Under the pieces are notes generated by a model that saw only the letters and a list, made by a program, of their open reading frames with translations, did no database searches and was not told the origin of the DNA. The translations under genes were made by a program, and so were the position numbers. DNA of 64,000 nucleotides from Cheilinus undulatus. Its lineage: Eukaryota > Chordata > Actinopteri > Labriformes > Labridae. The stretch's first letter is position 1, and every line of letters begins with the position of its first letter. The stretch lies in NCBI RefSeq assembly GCF_018320785.1, contig NC_054869.1, positions 15,386,698 to 15,450,697 on the forward strand. Reading direction: 5' to 3'. Below are positions 1 through 11,751 of the stretch, piece after piece.

Positions 1-1267
1 CTGAAGTGCTTCCCAAAATGTGTTGGCACACAGGTCTAGAGGTCTCGAGCAGCCCTCACAATATAGGAAAACTCAGGCATATTGTACACCAAGTGGAACA
101 ACAAAGCACAATTCAAATATACATGACATGTGGGAACTGGGATTTCAAACCCAGCACACTATTTCTGCCCCGAATCTCAATCAAAGCCTTTTCTGTGTTG
201 TCTCGTTGAATCGTGTTCTCTGCGCATCTTCACACGCTTTGACCTCGTATGCTCCAAGTCTACAGAAACCAAAGCGATCTTAATATAGCCATGTTTAACA
301 CCGGTAAATATTTTCCTCACTCCATCTGGCATTAGCAGAATCAAAGCGTGCTTTAGACCTGGGGAGAAACCAATTTGCTAAAGATTTAAAAAGGAGGAAA
401 AAGGTTGGACTTTTTTTTTTTTTTTTTTTTTAAAGGAGAAGTGGCAGGAAAAGAAGGTAAGATTTGGAACAATTCTGAGCAGCGTGAAGCAGGAGAGCGT
501 ACAGAAGTCTCAAAGCAAACCTTGTTCCCGAGCAGACCACATTGGAGAGAGACGAGAGGTTGAGGAAGGGGGGGGTGGTTGGGGAGGGAGATTGAAGAAA
601 GGTTAGCCTAGAAGAACAAGACTCCTTTCTCCCCCTCCCTTACCCCTCCACCCCTTGACCCTCCCATGTGACAAGTTGAGCCAACAAGTGCTCTATTCAG
701 CGCAGCAGCCGGGGGAAATGACTGCAAGGCTGAGCAAGGCCTAATGAAAGCAGAGACGCTTGTTATTATTGTTATTGTTATTATAATTAATGGTATTGTC
801 TTCATCATCTTACACATCATTCATTTCCAAGTGTTTTAATGTCTAGAGAGTTGGAGATGATGTCTCTCCTCTTGTTTATGGCTCTCCCTGTGATTGTGTT
901 TGTTTGTGGCTCACTGGTGTGACTTTTGGATTCGGTGGCACTGTTGTTTTCCTTGTTGGACTGAACAAACAGTTCTCTCCTCGGATAAATGGCTGTAATG
1001 GTCTTGGCATGTGTCTGCACGGCCTTTTTTAGTGTTGCTTGGTGCTGGTCCAGATTGCATCACAGGGCTGGTCACACACATACACACACTGTGATGTTTA
1101 CCATGGAGGGCACTCACATATTATTGCCCGTTTACTACCGTAGAACTCTGCTTCACTATAACCAGCATAGATTATGTACGTGGATGCATATTTTTAAGGA
1201 TTATTCTGATTTAAATGTCAGATGTTTGACTCTAATTTCTTCTCTTTTGTTTCTCTTTCATTAACAG
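1..1267 (+). other. tcf7l1 intron (upstream part)
   Basis: No exon seen. It contains a T run (about 411-431), a G-rich stretch near 568-592 and a short CA tract near 1072-1090. Small open frames here have no recognisable content. Confidence 0.6.
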
Positions 1268-1403
1268 TCCAATAAAGTCCCTGTGGTGCAGCACGCCCAC
1301 CACGTTCACCCGCTGACACCCCTCATCACCTACAGCAATGAACACTTCTCCCCAGGCACGCCACCGTCACACCTCTCTCCTGAGATCCTCGACCCAAAGA
1401 CAG
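1268..1403 (+). CDS. tcf7l1: tcf7l1 exon A (SNKVPVVQH... segment)
   Basis: Preceded by a pyrimidine-rich tract ending in acag and followed by gtacag. It encodes the [20 protein letters not shown] block, the central Groucho-interaction/regulatory region shared by TCF/LEF proteins. It ends in phase 1 (ACA G), which the next exon completes as Gly-Ile-Pro-Arg. Confidence 0.93.
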
Positions 1404-4400
1404 GTACAGTCTCGTGAATGGATCTCATGAATTGCTGTAGATTTTAGCCTGTCTATTTAGTCAGTTATCCTCAAATGTGGCCAAAATTATAGCTTTGCCT
1501 TATGTCAACTTAACTCATGTCAGTTATTGTTGAGTACTGAAGAGGGTGAAAGAAAGGGTGATATAAACTGGAGCCTCCAGAGAGGGAAAAGACAGGCATA
1601 CTATTGAGCGTGATTCTTTAAAGTTTCAATTAGGTGAACCTTCAGGGTGTTTACATTCACAATTAAGTTGAGCTATGGTTATTTTCCAATTAGGCCCTTT
1701 TATTGGACTTCTTTCCTTGTTCTGCTACACAAGCACTGAGAGGCATCTGTCTGCAGACCTCTCTGGTGGGACGTTTTTGGCTCATATGTTGTAGACCTCT
1801 ACACAGGGGTGACCTCGACCATGGGGTTGGAAGTGATGTACAAACCCTTGTTGGCTTTTTCCTTGGTTTGTGGTGCATTATCTTTAATTTTATCCCCTTC
1901 CCCCTTCCCCTTACCCTAACCTTTAGGGTTCTACCTTACCCTAACCCTCTTTGGGTTGTCCTTAGTTTGGGTGTGCTATCTTTAATTTTATCCCCCTTAC
2001 CCTAAACTTAAGGGTTTGGGGGCCTAACCCTCTTTGGATTTTCCTTAGTTTGGGTGGTATCTTTAATTTTATCCTCCTCTCCCTTACCTAAACCCTAACC
2101 ATTAGGGTTCGAGTGTCTAACCCTAACCCTCTCTGGATTTTCCTTGGTCTGGGTCTGTTATCTTTAATTTTATCCCCCTCAGTAAATAGCAATGTAAAAT
2201 AGACATCACTCAGTACATCATTCTGGTTCCAGCATGGGTAATTTACACTACTTACTGGTCGAGGTCGCCCAATTGTTGAGGTCTGCAGCCAGATACTCTT
2301 GCAAGCACCAGGGTAGAATCATTCAGTATGTGCGACTCTGGGTGGCCACATACCTTCTTTCTTTCAGGGGAAGCACAGTATTGGATTTTTACCTATATCT
2401 TATATGCTGATATTGGCAAATTCATTTTAGCTGATATCAATACCAAGATATGGCTGTAGCTCAGATTTAAAAAATCATTTTATAGAAAAAAATTTAAAGT
2501 TTAAGGAATGAAGATGAGAAAAACACATCATCTCATGTAGGGGTGTTGGTCCTGCCTAGCACTCCCTTCGCAGTAATGTAATTATATCATGGTATTACAA
2601 AATTAAAAGAGATAATGCATTTAAAGGCATATTCCGGGGTTACAACCCCATTTTCCCTCTAGAAAATACCTGTGATGGCATCCTAGAGTCATGTCTGAGT
2701 ATAAAGTCACAGAAAAATGTTTCTTAAAGTCTCTCCATTTTTTTTCTTGAGAACTGAAACGTTACTTTTATGTTTACTCCTCCACATTTCCTAAAGTGAA
2801 TCAGCTAAAATGAATTTGTAAATACTGACATATTGGATAAACTCCAGTATTGTGCATCCCCAGTCAAAACTAAGAAAAACAATGAAGTACAAGTTTTATG
2901 TTCTAACGTGGGCCATATTTCTTTTTAAAATTGATTTTTTTTGCAGGACAAATCAAGGTCAAAGGCCCACAGTTGGCCCATGGGCCATAGTTTGGACATC
3001 CCTAATATATTTAATGGTACTAAGAGTAGGAAAATATTTACAACACTATAAGGCAATAATTTAAAACAAAGAGTTTGATCCATATTGTACAATCCCACTA
3101 GGTCCTGATTTTTATAAAGCTAATGTAAATAAAAGAAATCTCTCTATTCTCTCAAATACAGTGCAATGAGAGCGTTGGCAACATTTGAGTTGTACAAAAT
3201 AAACCTGTTACCAAAACATGTCTTCAACAATAGCCCACACATAAAGTTGAGGCAGTGTGTGGTTGTATTGTTTAACTCCTCTGTGCTCCTGTCAATGTCT
3301 CTACCTCATCTCTCATTGTTGGTCTAATGACAGCAGCTATAATATCGGTGAAGGGAACATTTAATCAGAAGTTTGTGCATAGACTGAGCGCTCTGTCCTA
3401 TAATCGACAGTTCACTCACTGTGACCGTCCGTGTAATTGGAGAGGTTAAGAAGAAAGCTAGCTGATACTTGTTTTTTACATTTTCTGGCCTAGGTGCCTT
3501 AATAAAAACTCAGTATTGTGGTGGCACTCCTCTTATACGGGACAACCACCTGTACCATGTATACCTTTAGCCTGCTCTGTCTGTATCAGTTGATGCGCGG
3601 CCGCTCGCACTCCAGATGTGGAGGTTCACACATGACAAGAGGGAATAACACTCCGCTTAAATTTAAAATTAGTCAGTAATACTAAATCAAAGGACTGGGC
3701 ATGCATTTTAAATCTCAAATCAAAGTCTAGTCTGAAGTTTTCTGTGTGCCTGGCATGCCCATCCACACCTCTTGTCATGTTATCACACCTGTGCAATGAG
3801 GTGAGAAAACCTTGTGGCATTAATCAATTTTCTTGTAGCATGTGCGACATATATGTCGCACTGTACAGCCCTGGATTCAATGCATTTTTTCTTTGTGGTA
3901 TGTCCTATGATCCATAAACCTATAGATGAGAGTCTGTAAACACTGCATACTTGAAGAAATAGAAAATGAAGTCCACTTTCTTCTTATCTTCTGTATGAAG
4001 CTTTCAGAAAGAGGAACTTGAGCCAGGTTACTGTAGTAGAGACACATGAGGAACAAAGGAGACCAAGCTCAATTTGTGACTAATTGTAACCTTATCAAAC
4101 AAATTCATGCCAATAAGGCATCTTGAATGTGAACATGTCACCTGCACAGGTATTCTAAAAGCTGTGTTTCTCTGTCTGTTGACCCTGCAGGTATTCCTCG
4201 AACACCTCATCCATCAGAGCTCTCTCCGTACTACCCGCTGTCTCCTGGTGCTGTTGGCTCCATCGCACACCCTCTGGGCTGGCTCATGCCACAGTGAGTA
4301 TCTTTAAATTTCACCTTTTAATTATAAAGCTTATGATTAGTTCTGAACAATAGATGCTTGCAACCTTACCTGCCTTGAAAGTACCGGTGTTAGCATGATG

Positions 4401-7400
4401 CCTCACTGTTTTAGTGATAACTTTTCCAACTTTTGTTGAGATTTATGAAAGTAATGTTTTTGTGAACAAGCAAAATGATCATCCTGTTGCAAATCTACAG
4501 ATGCATGTTGTCAGCATAAGGATAAACATTGCGAATGAACCTCAACTAATTTATAAACATTATAGTTTTTGTTTCAACCCTCATAATCAATTACAATGGC
4601 TCTGTTCCACAAGAGGGGGGATTTGAGTTGATGAGAAGAGGATTAGTGCTGGTGGGTTTGTTGTCATCTGTGTCTGAGCCACCTCTCACTGCAGCTTTCA
4701 CTCACTCTGCCTCATTTTGTCTCCCCCTCTCTCTCCCCCCGTCTCTCAGGCAGGGTCAGCACATGTACTCCATCCCTCCAGGGGGATTCCGTCACCCTTA
4801 TCCAGCACTAGCGATGAATGCATCCATGTCCAGGTGAGCAGATTAAGTTCAGCAACGCCCTGACCCTCCCAAAGGGTGACACCCAATATCTGCTTACTCT
4901 ATGTCATGCTGGAATCACGTTTATCCTGCTCTTTTTCACGCCTAGCTTAAATGAGCGGTTTGTTTGGTGGTTTCATCTTCCTTTTTATAGTATTGATACA
5001 CTTTTTAGGCATATTTTGACCATAAAATTGTCCTTTAATTTCCCCCCGAACATCTCCGGGTCAGAGACTATCAGCATTGTCGATGTCTACCACCGACAAG
5101 TGGAGCTTTTCAAACAGAGCAAACCCATTATTGGCATTCAGCTCCCCTCTGCTGTCTTTTCTCTCCCAGCTAAACTTCAGTGGTCAGGCCAATGTTCTTA
5201 GCCACACACACTCTCACACACACATAATGCTGAGATGAAAGGGCTGAGAATCGATAAGGACAAATCAAAGCTCATCTGAACCTACACGTCCCATCAGACT
5301 TAACTCTCTCGCCCTCTTTCCAAATAGAAAAGATTTGTAGTGAGCCTTCCTCTGTTAGCATGAGAGGAAATATTCAGAGGGTTCTGTGTGATCAGTGCAG
5401 GTGTAGCCCCATCGAAAGATAGACCCAAGAGCTTAAAAAATACCTGACACAATTTTATTTAAACTATAGAGGGCATCAATTTAATGCATGAAAAATATTG
5501 ATAAATCAAAATATTATCTGAGTGTATTGCACTATAAAGCCTGCTTTATTTTGAGAAAATATTTGATTTTCAGACTAAATATGAAGGATTGTAACACCGG
5601 ACAATGTAATAACAGCAAACAAATGTAATAAGCCACAGGTGTAACACAGATCTGAAGATTTAAATGTAATAATTCCACAAATGTAGCAGCATCTACCTAT
5701 CACAAACAGCAAATATAATGGCTAATACATTTGCAGAGATTTGTTATGGCTCCTCCTAGATAACGGATTATTTTCCAGACAAAAGGATAGATTACATGTT
5801 ATGCTAAATCTTTTGTCGAAACTTTTTTTGCTGAAGGCCACATACAGGAAAATGTAGGATGACAGGGCCACTTTGATAAAACGCATCTTTATTTTTAACT
5901 CCATTCTGAGTGTAATGGTCTTCAGTGTGGGTTACTTGACAGTTTTGATCCACCAGTGTTAGTTCAGCTGTGTAGAGTTAGTTGATTTAAGCTCCGCCCA
6001 CTGTGGTTTCAAATCTGTGTGGACAGAGATCCCCATCATGCACTTGGGTAGAGTTTTTAGATGTGTTTGGATGTTGCCTGTTGTACGGTGCTGGGCTTCT
6101 TTTGCTTAAGTTTCTGGTTGATTGATAATTTTTTTGATGGGAGACACCGTTGCACCATTAGTGAAGTTGTGCTTTTACTTGAGTACAATAGGTGTACACT
6201 TTTTCCACCTCTGTTAGTAAAACTAGTCCTAATGTAGTCAAAGATATACTGGGTAACTGAATACGCTCAAAGAAAACAACAGCCTTCACAGCTTCCATTA
6301 ATGGTTGACTCGTCAAACATTGTTGAGAATTTTGGGTTTGCTGATCAGATTTCAGGGGGGCCCAGGTTGGTTCGGGCTACCACCAGATGCGCCCCAGGTC
6401 AAGATAAGAACGATGCTCTGCTCAGCAGAGACGGGAGACAGAGACAATTCATCTCTACAAATAAAATATTAGCAAATACCCGTTGACCCCTACCACATAT
6501 GTTATTCTCTCAAACAAGTCACGAGAAAAAGACGTCAATAAGTCCTTGTCAGAATGTTTGTCTAGAGAATTTACTAGGTAGCAACACTCAGTGTTGAAAT
6601 GAAGAAGTAAAATACAGTAAAGTAAAGCTTCATGTTGTAATGCGGGCCAGTTTTCATTTTATTTCTTAGAATTAAAATTGAAAAATAAGCCACAGGCTGC
6701 AGTTGACCCGTAGGCCATAGTTTGGACACTTATAATGAAATCCTGTTAATTAATTGTCATCTGATCTTTTATCCCCAGAGCCTGAGAATTTACAAAGATG
6801 TTTTTTTTTGTTTAAATACATATGCAGCTTCTATTGGTGCTATTTTATAAATAACACATGCTTTTTAGTAGTTTGACTGTGAAATAGATTCCAGAATTAG
6901 TGAATTGCACAAATGTTTTATTTAGTATTTCGTGCAGTGTTTTATTGATTGCATGTGCATTTGATTGACTAAGTCTTGCACAAGTTCCAAAACTTGATAA
7001 TAAATGAACAAACAACAATGAACAACACAAAGATCAATTTGCATATTACATGCAGGAAGTTTTTACACTTTGGAAAGCTGAAGCTTACATTTACAGAAAA
7101 TCACTTATTACATCTGTAGTCAATGGCTACTAATATGTTTGTGAGAAATAAACTATATTTGAAGGATTAATATGTTAAAAGCTGCTGATCTGTTTGTGTT
7201 TTATTACGTTTGTGTGATGCTATTACTTCCAAGGGAATCGGCGTAAAAAACACTAGGATCAATTTTATGGAACAGCACAGTTTGGATAAATAAGACTGCT
7301 TGGATGCTAGTGGGAGCTTTATTTTTTAAAATGTGGAGCTTGAAATCATGCCATGACTTGGAGCAACATTCAGTTTGTCATCAGGGATCTGGCTGGTTGT

Positions 7401-9876
7401 TTACAGATACAGTCACCATAGGTTTAATACCAAGAGAGTTTTATGGCATCGCCTTGTTTATGTAGCATAAATTATTAAGTGTCTTAAAGAAAAAAGAGAG
7501 GCAATTATAATTTCAGATCTGACATACAGATGTTTCATAAGATTTTTTTAGGTGCACATCTTTTATTTAGTTTACTGTTTATTCAGAACCTAAGAAGGTT
7601 TCTCATGACCTCTGTTCTGTTTGATCATTTTCAACGCTTCAAAAAGCCTCTGCGTAGAAGTCAACATCAAGCCACTCCAGTCTAAGAGTAACATGAGGTA
7701 AACCTGATGACTGGACTCACCTCGTGCTAGTAAAAGACTGTATTGTGTTTTGCGTCTCATGACAGTCTGTGACATGTTAAAGAGTCCAAATAGATTTGTT
7801 TTCCATTAAGTGCGGTGTGATAGAGCCTAATTTCCCCAGTTGTTCGTTACAATTCTCCTTTGTATTAACAATTGGAAATAGAGAGAGACACTATGTGAAG
7901 GTGTTCTGTGTGGATGGCCGTCAAAATGCTCTCGTGGTCTGGAACGTGGTTAGGAAAGTGGTTTCAGGTGTCACGGCCATGCTATTACCATGGTAACAAC
8001 ACACTCCACTTTTCTCCAGCCATGGTCGAATAAAGGAGCTTTTGAAAAGTCTTTATTTGAACAAAAAGCAAGCATTTCCCTCATTGTGTCTGTGAATTTA
8101 GTCTAGACGGATGCAGCGGGCACTGTGAGTTTCACCCTCAGGGTGAGGCAGGGCAGCTGTGTGCAAAGTTAACTGCACCTTTTCAGGGTTAATAGAGGAT
8201 CACCGTGAAACCAGACTGTTAAAGGTTGACTTCTTTTACCCCTTCAGTTTGGTGTCCAGCCGTTTCTCCCCTCATATGGTGACCCCGCCTCCTCACAGCC
8301 TCCACCAGACTGGCATTCCTCATCCTGCCATCGTTTCCCCTGCTATCAAACAGGAGCCAAGCAGTGACAACATCAGCCCGTCAATGCATGCGTAAGAAAC
8401 ACTGGATTACTGTAACAAAGCATGCACAGTATTTCCCCTTGTCTCCTCTAATCCACCAGCACTTTTTACACTTTAACTTCATCTTATTTTCTCTTTGCAA
8501 TCAGCAGGAAATCCCCCATTCCTTCCAAGAAAGAAGAGGACAAAAAGCCTCATATCAAGAAACCTCTGAATGCTTTCATGCTGTATATGAAGGAGATGAG
8601 AGCCAAAGTAGTGGCAGAGTGCACTCTGAAAGAGAGCGCCGCCATCAACCAGATCCTAGGAAGACGGGTAAGTGGCACTGACACAGATGCTCCTTTGAGT
8701 CTACTTTACACTCATATGTGTGAATGTGTGCTTCAGTCCTTTGATATCCTCTTTTTGCATCCATAGTGGCATTCCCTGTCAAGAGAGGAACAAGCCAAAT
8801 ACTACGAGCTGGCCAGAAAGGAGCGGCAACTTCACTCCCAGCTCTACCCAGGATGGTCAGCACGAGATAACTATGTGAGTAACACATTTCTTCATATATC
8901 AATAATGGCAGAAGTCAGTGAAACACTTTCATTCTCTCTAGGATCAGCTTAATGTGACTTCTTTTTTATAATATTCATGTCATTGGGAGGGGGAGGGGGT
9001 TACTTTCACTTTAAAAGCAGAGTTTAACGGTATTGTTCTTTCTACTCAGGGAAAGAGGAAAAAGAGGAAGAGAGAGAATAAACCTGACTCAAAACCAGAA
9101 GGTAAGAGGCCTATTTATTGTTTCTTCACAAGCTGGACTAAGACAGAAAAACTGTAGGATTTAACATCGAGAGCTGTATTTTTCTGTGGCACTGCACCTT
9201 TATTCTGTTATTTTTACCAAGCGTTTTCTGCATGCCTTCTTCCCCTTGCTAACACTTACTAACTTCTTTCCCTGCTTCTATACTTTGACAAGCAGCTTAT
9301 GAGGTTCAGTGCTAATAGCGGCAGGTATGTCTGTGGTTTTGCAACAGATTGAACATTGTAATCCGCCAAAATAAGAGAGCGCTCCACACTTCAGTGCACG
9401 TTTTAATGTAGTGGGTCGTGTATTTTTTTGCATCATGAATGCACACCATCTGAATTTGTTTAACATCCTGTTTCACTCTCACTGTTGTATCGTGATTCAC
9501 AGTTGTCACAGCTTTCACCGCCGTCTTCTTTTAATAATCACTTGCTCACTTCTGTCACCGGCAGCATTGAGGGACATGAACCAGATTTGCAGCCAGCAGC
9601 AGATCCATAATTCAGCTTCTTCTTCTTTCAGACTTCTCCATAAGGAGCAAGAAGCAGTGTGTGCAGTACCTGCCCTCGGAGAAGATGTGCGACAGCCCCG
9701 CCTCGTCTCACGGCAGCATGCTGGACTCCCCGGCCACTCCCTCAGCAGCCCTGGCCTCCCCTGCCGCTCCCGCCGCCACCCACTCCGAGCAGGCCCAGCC
9801 GCTGTCGCTCACCACCAAACCGGAGGGACGCATGCACCACCACTTCTCCCTACCTGGGAAAGCTCCTGGATCCACG

Positions 9877-9908
<32 letters not shown>

Positions 9909-10107
9909 CCAACCCGCCATCTCCATCCCCATTGGTACTTCAGGTAGCCAGTCGACTACACCCATCCTCACCCGGCCGATCCCCTTCACCTCCCTGCACC
10001 CCTCCATGCTCTCCCCGCCTTCCCCCTTCCATCAAGCAGCCCTTCACTCCCATCATGCCTTGTTCCAGTCGCAGCCGCTTTCTCTGGTTACTAAACCAAC
10101 TGAATGA
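1268..10107 (+). CDS. tcf7l1: TCF/LEF HMG-box transcription factor, Tcf7l1-like (3' part, 8 exons)
   Basis: DNA-binding effector of canonical Wnt signalling, acting in the nucleus. It represresses targets with Groucho/CtBP and is switched by beta-catenin. Exons read at 1268-1403, 4191-4293, 4750-4833, 8248-8391, 8508-8667 (or from 8505), 8767-8874, 9050-9101 and 9632-10107, all with GT/AG borders and compatible phases. They join to 420 codons plus TGA. In this partial numbering the HMG box is about residues 171-239, followed by the basic KRKKRKR tail at about 247-253. CtBP-type motifs PLSLTTK (319-325) and PLSLVTK (411-417) lie in the C-terminal tail. The tail block around CVQYLP and the Ala/Pro stretch before the first PLSL match TCF7L1 rather than TCF7L2 or LEF1 as I recall them. 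The TCF7L2-type C-clamp CRARF segment is absent. Human TCF7L1 is about 588 residues, so roughly 165 N-terminal residues, including the beta-catenin-binding domain, lie upstream of the window. Which teleost paralogue (a or b) it is cannot be told. Confidence 0.93.
1723..2320. mobile_element. Non-autonomous DNA element with inverted arms around a telomere-like minisatellite
   Basis: The segment at about 1723-1833 (tctgcagacctc, then ggtgacctcgaccatgg) is matched in reverse complement by about 2258-2320 (ctggtcgaggtcgccc, then gaggtctgcagccagata). This gives arms of several tens of bases flanking the repeat array at 1879-2180. The exact ends and target duplication were not resolved. It sits in a tcf7l1 intron and has no coding content. 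Confidence 0.6.
1879..2180. repeat. Degenerate minisatellite containing telomere-like TTAGGG/CCCTAA motifs
   Basis: A unit beginning TATCTTTAATTTTATCC recurs at 1879, 1977, 2058 and 2159 (spacing 98, 81, 101). Each full unit carries CCCTAACC-type blocks and an opposing TTAGGGTT block, so both telomeric orientations alternate. Confidence 0.75.
2364..2863. mobile_element. MITE with CAGGGATGCAC-like ends
   Basis: The left end caggggaagcacagtattgg mirrors the right end ccagtattgtgcatccccag. Inner arms (tcattttagctgatatc / cagctaaaatgaattt) also pair. The same terminal sequence recurs at 35,957-37,109 and near 29,425, so it is a dispersed family. No reading frame. Confidence 0.65.
2884..3004. mobile_element. 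hAT-like end fragment (GGGCCATAGTTTGGACA)
   Basis: A stretch of about 120 bases ending tgggccatagtttggacatccc. A second copy lies at 6617-6728 (taggccatagtttggacact). Both retain the neighbouring gcgggcca/gtgggcca block. They are single ends with no partner seen. Confidence 0.5.
3005..4190 (+). other. tcf7l1 intron remainder
   Basis: AT-rich unique-looking sequence without recognisable exon, RNA gene or complete repeat. Confidence 0.45.
4191..4293 (+). CDS. tcf7l1: tcf7l1 exon B ([19 protein letters not shown] segment)
   Basis: The acceptor is ctgcag and the donor gtgagta. It encodes the proline-rich segment running to HPLGWLMPQ, typical of TCF7L1/TCF7L2. It ends with two bases of a Gln codon, completed by the first base of the next exon. 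Confidence 0.92.
4750..4833 (+). CDS. tcf7l1: tcf7l1 exon C ([14 protein letters not shown] segment)
   Basis: The acceptor follows a long C/T tract ending tctcag and the donor is gtgagc. It encodes [20 protein letters not shown] and then NASMS. The final AG joins the T at 8248 to give Ser, reading [11 protein letters not shown] as in TCF7L1-type proteins. Nothing aberrant is seen. Confidence 0.92.
4834..8247 (+). other. Large tcf7l1 intron
   Basis: Mostly unique-looking AT-rich sequence. The only recognised repeat is the hAT-like end fragment at 6617-6728. No exon with TCF homology is seen between exons C and D. Vertebrate family members can splice extra cassette exons here, but none is supported. 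Confidence 0.5.
6617..6728. mobile_element. hAT-like end fragment, second copy
   Basis: Similar to 2884-3004. It contains gcgggccag and ends gtaggccatagtttggacact. It is diverged and truncated. Confidence 0.45.
8248..8391 (+). CDS. tcf7l1: tcf7l1 exon D (SSRFSPHM...AIKQEPSSD)
   Basis: The acceptor is ccttcag and the donor gtaagaa. It contains IKQEPSSD, a candidate sumoylation-type psi-K-x-E site (IKQE). Homologous TCF proteins have a K-Q-E motif at the same place. The exon ends in phase 2 (GC), which sets the frame for either acceptor of the next exon. Confidence 0.92.
8505..8667 (+). CDS. tcf7l1: tcf7l1 exon E, first half of the HMG box (NAGNAG acceptor)
   Basis: Encodes the lead-in [19 protein letters not shown] and helices 1-2 of the HMG box through INQILGRR, ending exactly before the conserved Trp. 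The acceptor reads cagcag, so the exon can begin at 8505 (adding one Arg) or 8508. Both are in frame. The donor is gtaagt. Residues near PLNAF and MKEMRAKV are those expected for TCF/LEF minor-groove DNA binding. Confidence 0.95.
8767..8874 (+). CDS. tcf7l1: tcf7l1 exon F, second half of the HMG box
   Basis: The acceptor is ccatag and the donor gtgagt. It encodes [20 protein letters not shown] through [11 protein letters not shown], helix 3 of the HMG box and its extension. It is in phase 0 at both ends. Confidence 0.95.
9050..9101 (+). CDS. tcf7l1: tcf7l1 exon G, basic tail/NLS
   Basis: A 52-base exon (acceptor ctcag, donor gtaag) encoding [17 protein letters not shown]. This is the basic tail after the HMG box, which bends DNA and acts as nuclear localisation signal in TCF/LEF proteins. 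It ends in phase 1. Confidence 0.93.
9632..10107 (+). CDS. tcf7l1: tcf7l1 terminal coding exon with two CtBP motifs
   Basis: Opens with [20 protein letters not shown] and continues with the [18 protein letters not shown] block and two PLSL-x-x-K CtBP-binding motifs, at nt 9799-9819 and 10075-10095. Between them is a serine run encoded by TCC/TCT repeats (about 9875-9909), a likely site of length polymorphism. The exon ends PTE-TGA. TCF7L1 tails end similarly after the second PLSLVTK. The local CT/GA-rich composition gives long open frames on both strands, which are shadows. Confidence 0.94.
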
Positions 10108-10545
10108 ATCCGAAAAAGGCAATTTTTCTCTCATTTATTGTGCTGTATATTGCTTTTCTTTTAAATAGGTATTAGAACAAGTTTTTTTTTCTAAATAATG
10201 AAAAGGAAGAAATATTATTGGTCAATATTTGACCGTCTCCTTTTCTACATCTCTCAATGAAAAACAAAAATGTATTTTTTGTAAAGTTTACCGCAGAACT
10301 GGTTTCTTTTTTGATGCATTTATCCAATGAACCTCTTGTATAAAAGAACCAATGTACATAAAGTTTCTTTATAAAACACAAAAAGGAACAAAAACATGTT
10401 TTCTTTTAGCCAAATTCTGATTAATGTTAGTATTAAGTTGAAGTCATAGTACTGGCCAATAATTGCAGCCCCCCCCCTTTTCAATTCACGAGTGTTTGCC
10501 CCTTCTTTGACATGTTAAATAAACTGAAATTGTTTCTTAAAAGAA
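10108..10545 (+). other. tcf7l1: tcf7l1 3'UTR with polyadenylation signal
   Basis: AT-rich sequence directly after the stop codon. The first canonical AATAAA is at 10518-10523, followed by a T-rich tract near 10,555 that would suit cleavage. The end is placed about 20 bases past the signal by convention, not by data. Confidence 0.6.
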
Positions 10546-11751
10546 ATGCCTCTTGATGTTTTTTTTCACAATGTTTTCACCATTTTAGCAGTCATTTTTT
10601 AATAAGGTAATCTGGTTTAGTTTAATGTTCTCATAGTCACCACAGTGCAAAACAAAAAGATAACTGCCTTTTGTAGGCGTTGGATTTCAGCGTAAATGAG
10701 CCCTGTAATTTATCACAGCCACAAACACACGTGGCATTAAAGTCTAAAACACACCTGCCATTTTTTCAATCTTGTGTTGAGCTGCAGCTCTAAACAGGGA
10801 TCATCATCATAAAAAACCTTGCTGATGGTGGCAGATTTTAATGTTTAATAAAGCAGAATTAGGCTAACCACAGTGGAAAATGAGCTCCTAATCCAGGGTA
10901 ACAAAATGTGAAGCCCAAAATAAATACAAATAAAAAAATAATAGACATCTGCTCCCTCTCTGAGTGCAGCGTCCCACAACAATGACAGAAAAGCGGGTCA
11001 GCCTCGTCCCCGCACACCGAACCTTGCTCGGGTTCCCTGTTCCTCTTGCGCTTTTTTTTACTGCATCTTTATTCACCGTTTGGCACACGGCTTAGGCTTT
11101 AATTAACTCAGAGGTAATGGGATGGAGCCCCTGGGACCTCATTAGGCATTTCAATTAGTGAAAAATACACAAGGTAGGTTACAGTTTTTGGTGGCTTTGG
11201 AGATGAGGAGTGGTGCCAGGGATGGACCAATTATGTCAGAGCAGAGGGGGTGGCCTGGAAGAGCCCACCGAGCCCCCCCTCACCCAAACCTCATTCAAGT
11301 AAATGGGAAATGTTTTTATACAATTTCCAGTCACATTATTGATTACACTAATTAAGATAGCTTTCCAGGTAATAGACCACACAAAACGACACAGGGCCCC
11401 AACAGAGAAGTCTCAATTAATCAAGTTTGATTTAATACACACTGATACCAGATTTTTTAATACTTTTTTAATACTGTTTGGAACTTTTGTCCTACATATG
11501 GTACAACAAAATACAGTAATTCATACATTAAACCAGCGCCATGATAAGAGATACTGTATCTATTTATATCATAGACATTTCTACATTCATCTACCCTCCT
11601 CTCACGTGATGGTCAGCCTTGCACCCCTTCTCCGTAACCCACATTTAAGGGCTTACAGGTAAAAGAGAAAAGAATGAGTGAAAAGCTTCACAGTGCACAT
11701 GCAGACCATCCAAGAGTCCCTGAGCTACTCATAACTGTGTATTCTCCAAAG

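Noticed and set aside
1072..1090. CA-rich stretch as a microsatellite
   Set aside because: Too short and interrupted to list as a repeat.
1900..2150. True interstitial telomere from chromosome fusion
   Set aside because: Motifs are scattered within ~90-bp units, alternate in orientation and lie between inverted arms, so a repeat-element origin is more likely.
9411..9947. 178-codon alternative frame overlapping the last tcf7l1 exon
   Set aside because: It crosses the intron/exon border and lacks the conserved tail. Only the frame with PLSLTTK and PLSLVTK matches the family.
9708..10007. 99-codon frame on the - strand with a run of Glu
   Set aside because: The Glu run is the complement of the TCC/TCT serine repeat; a compositional artefact.
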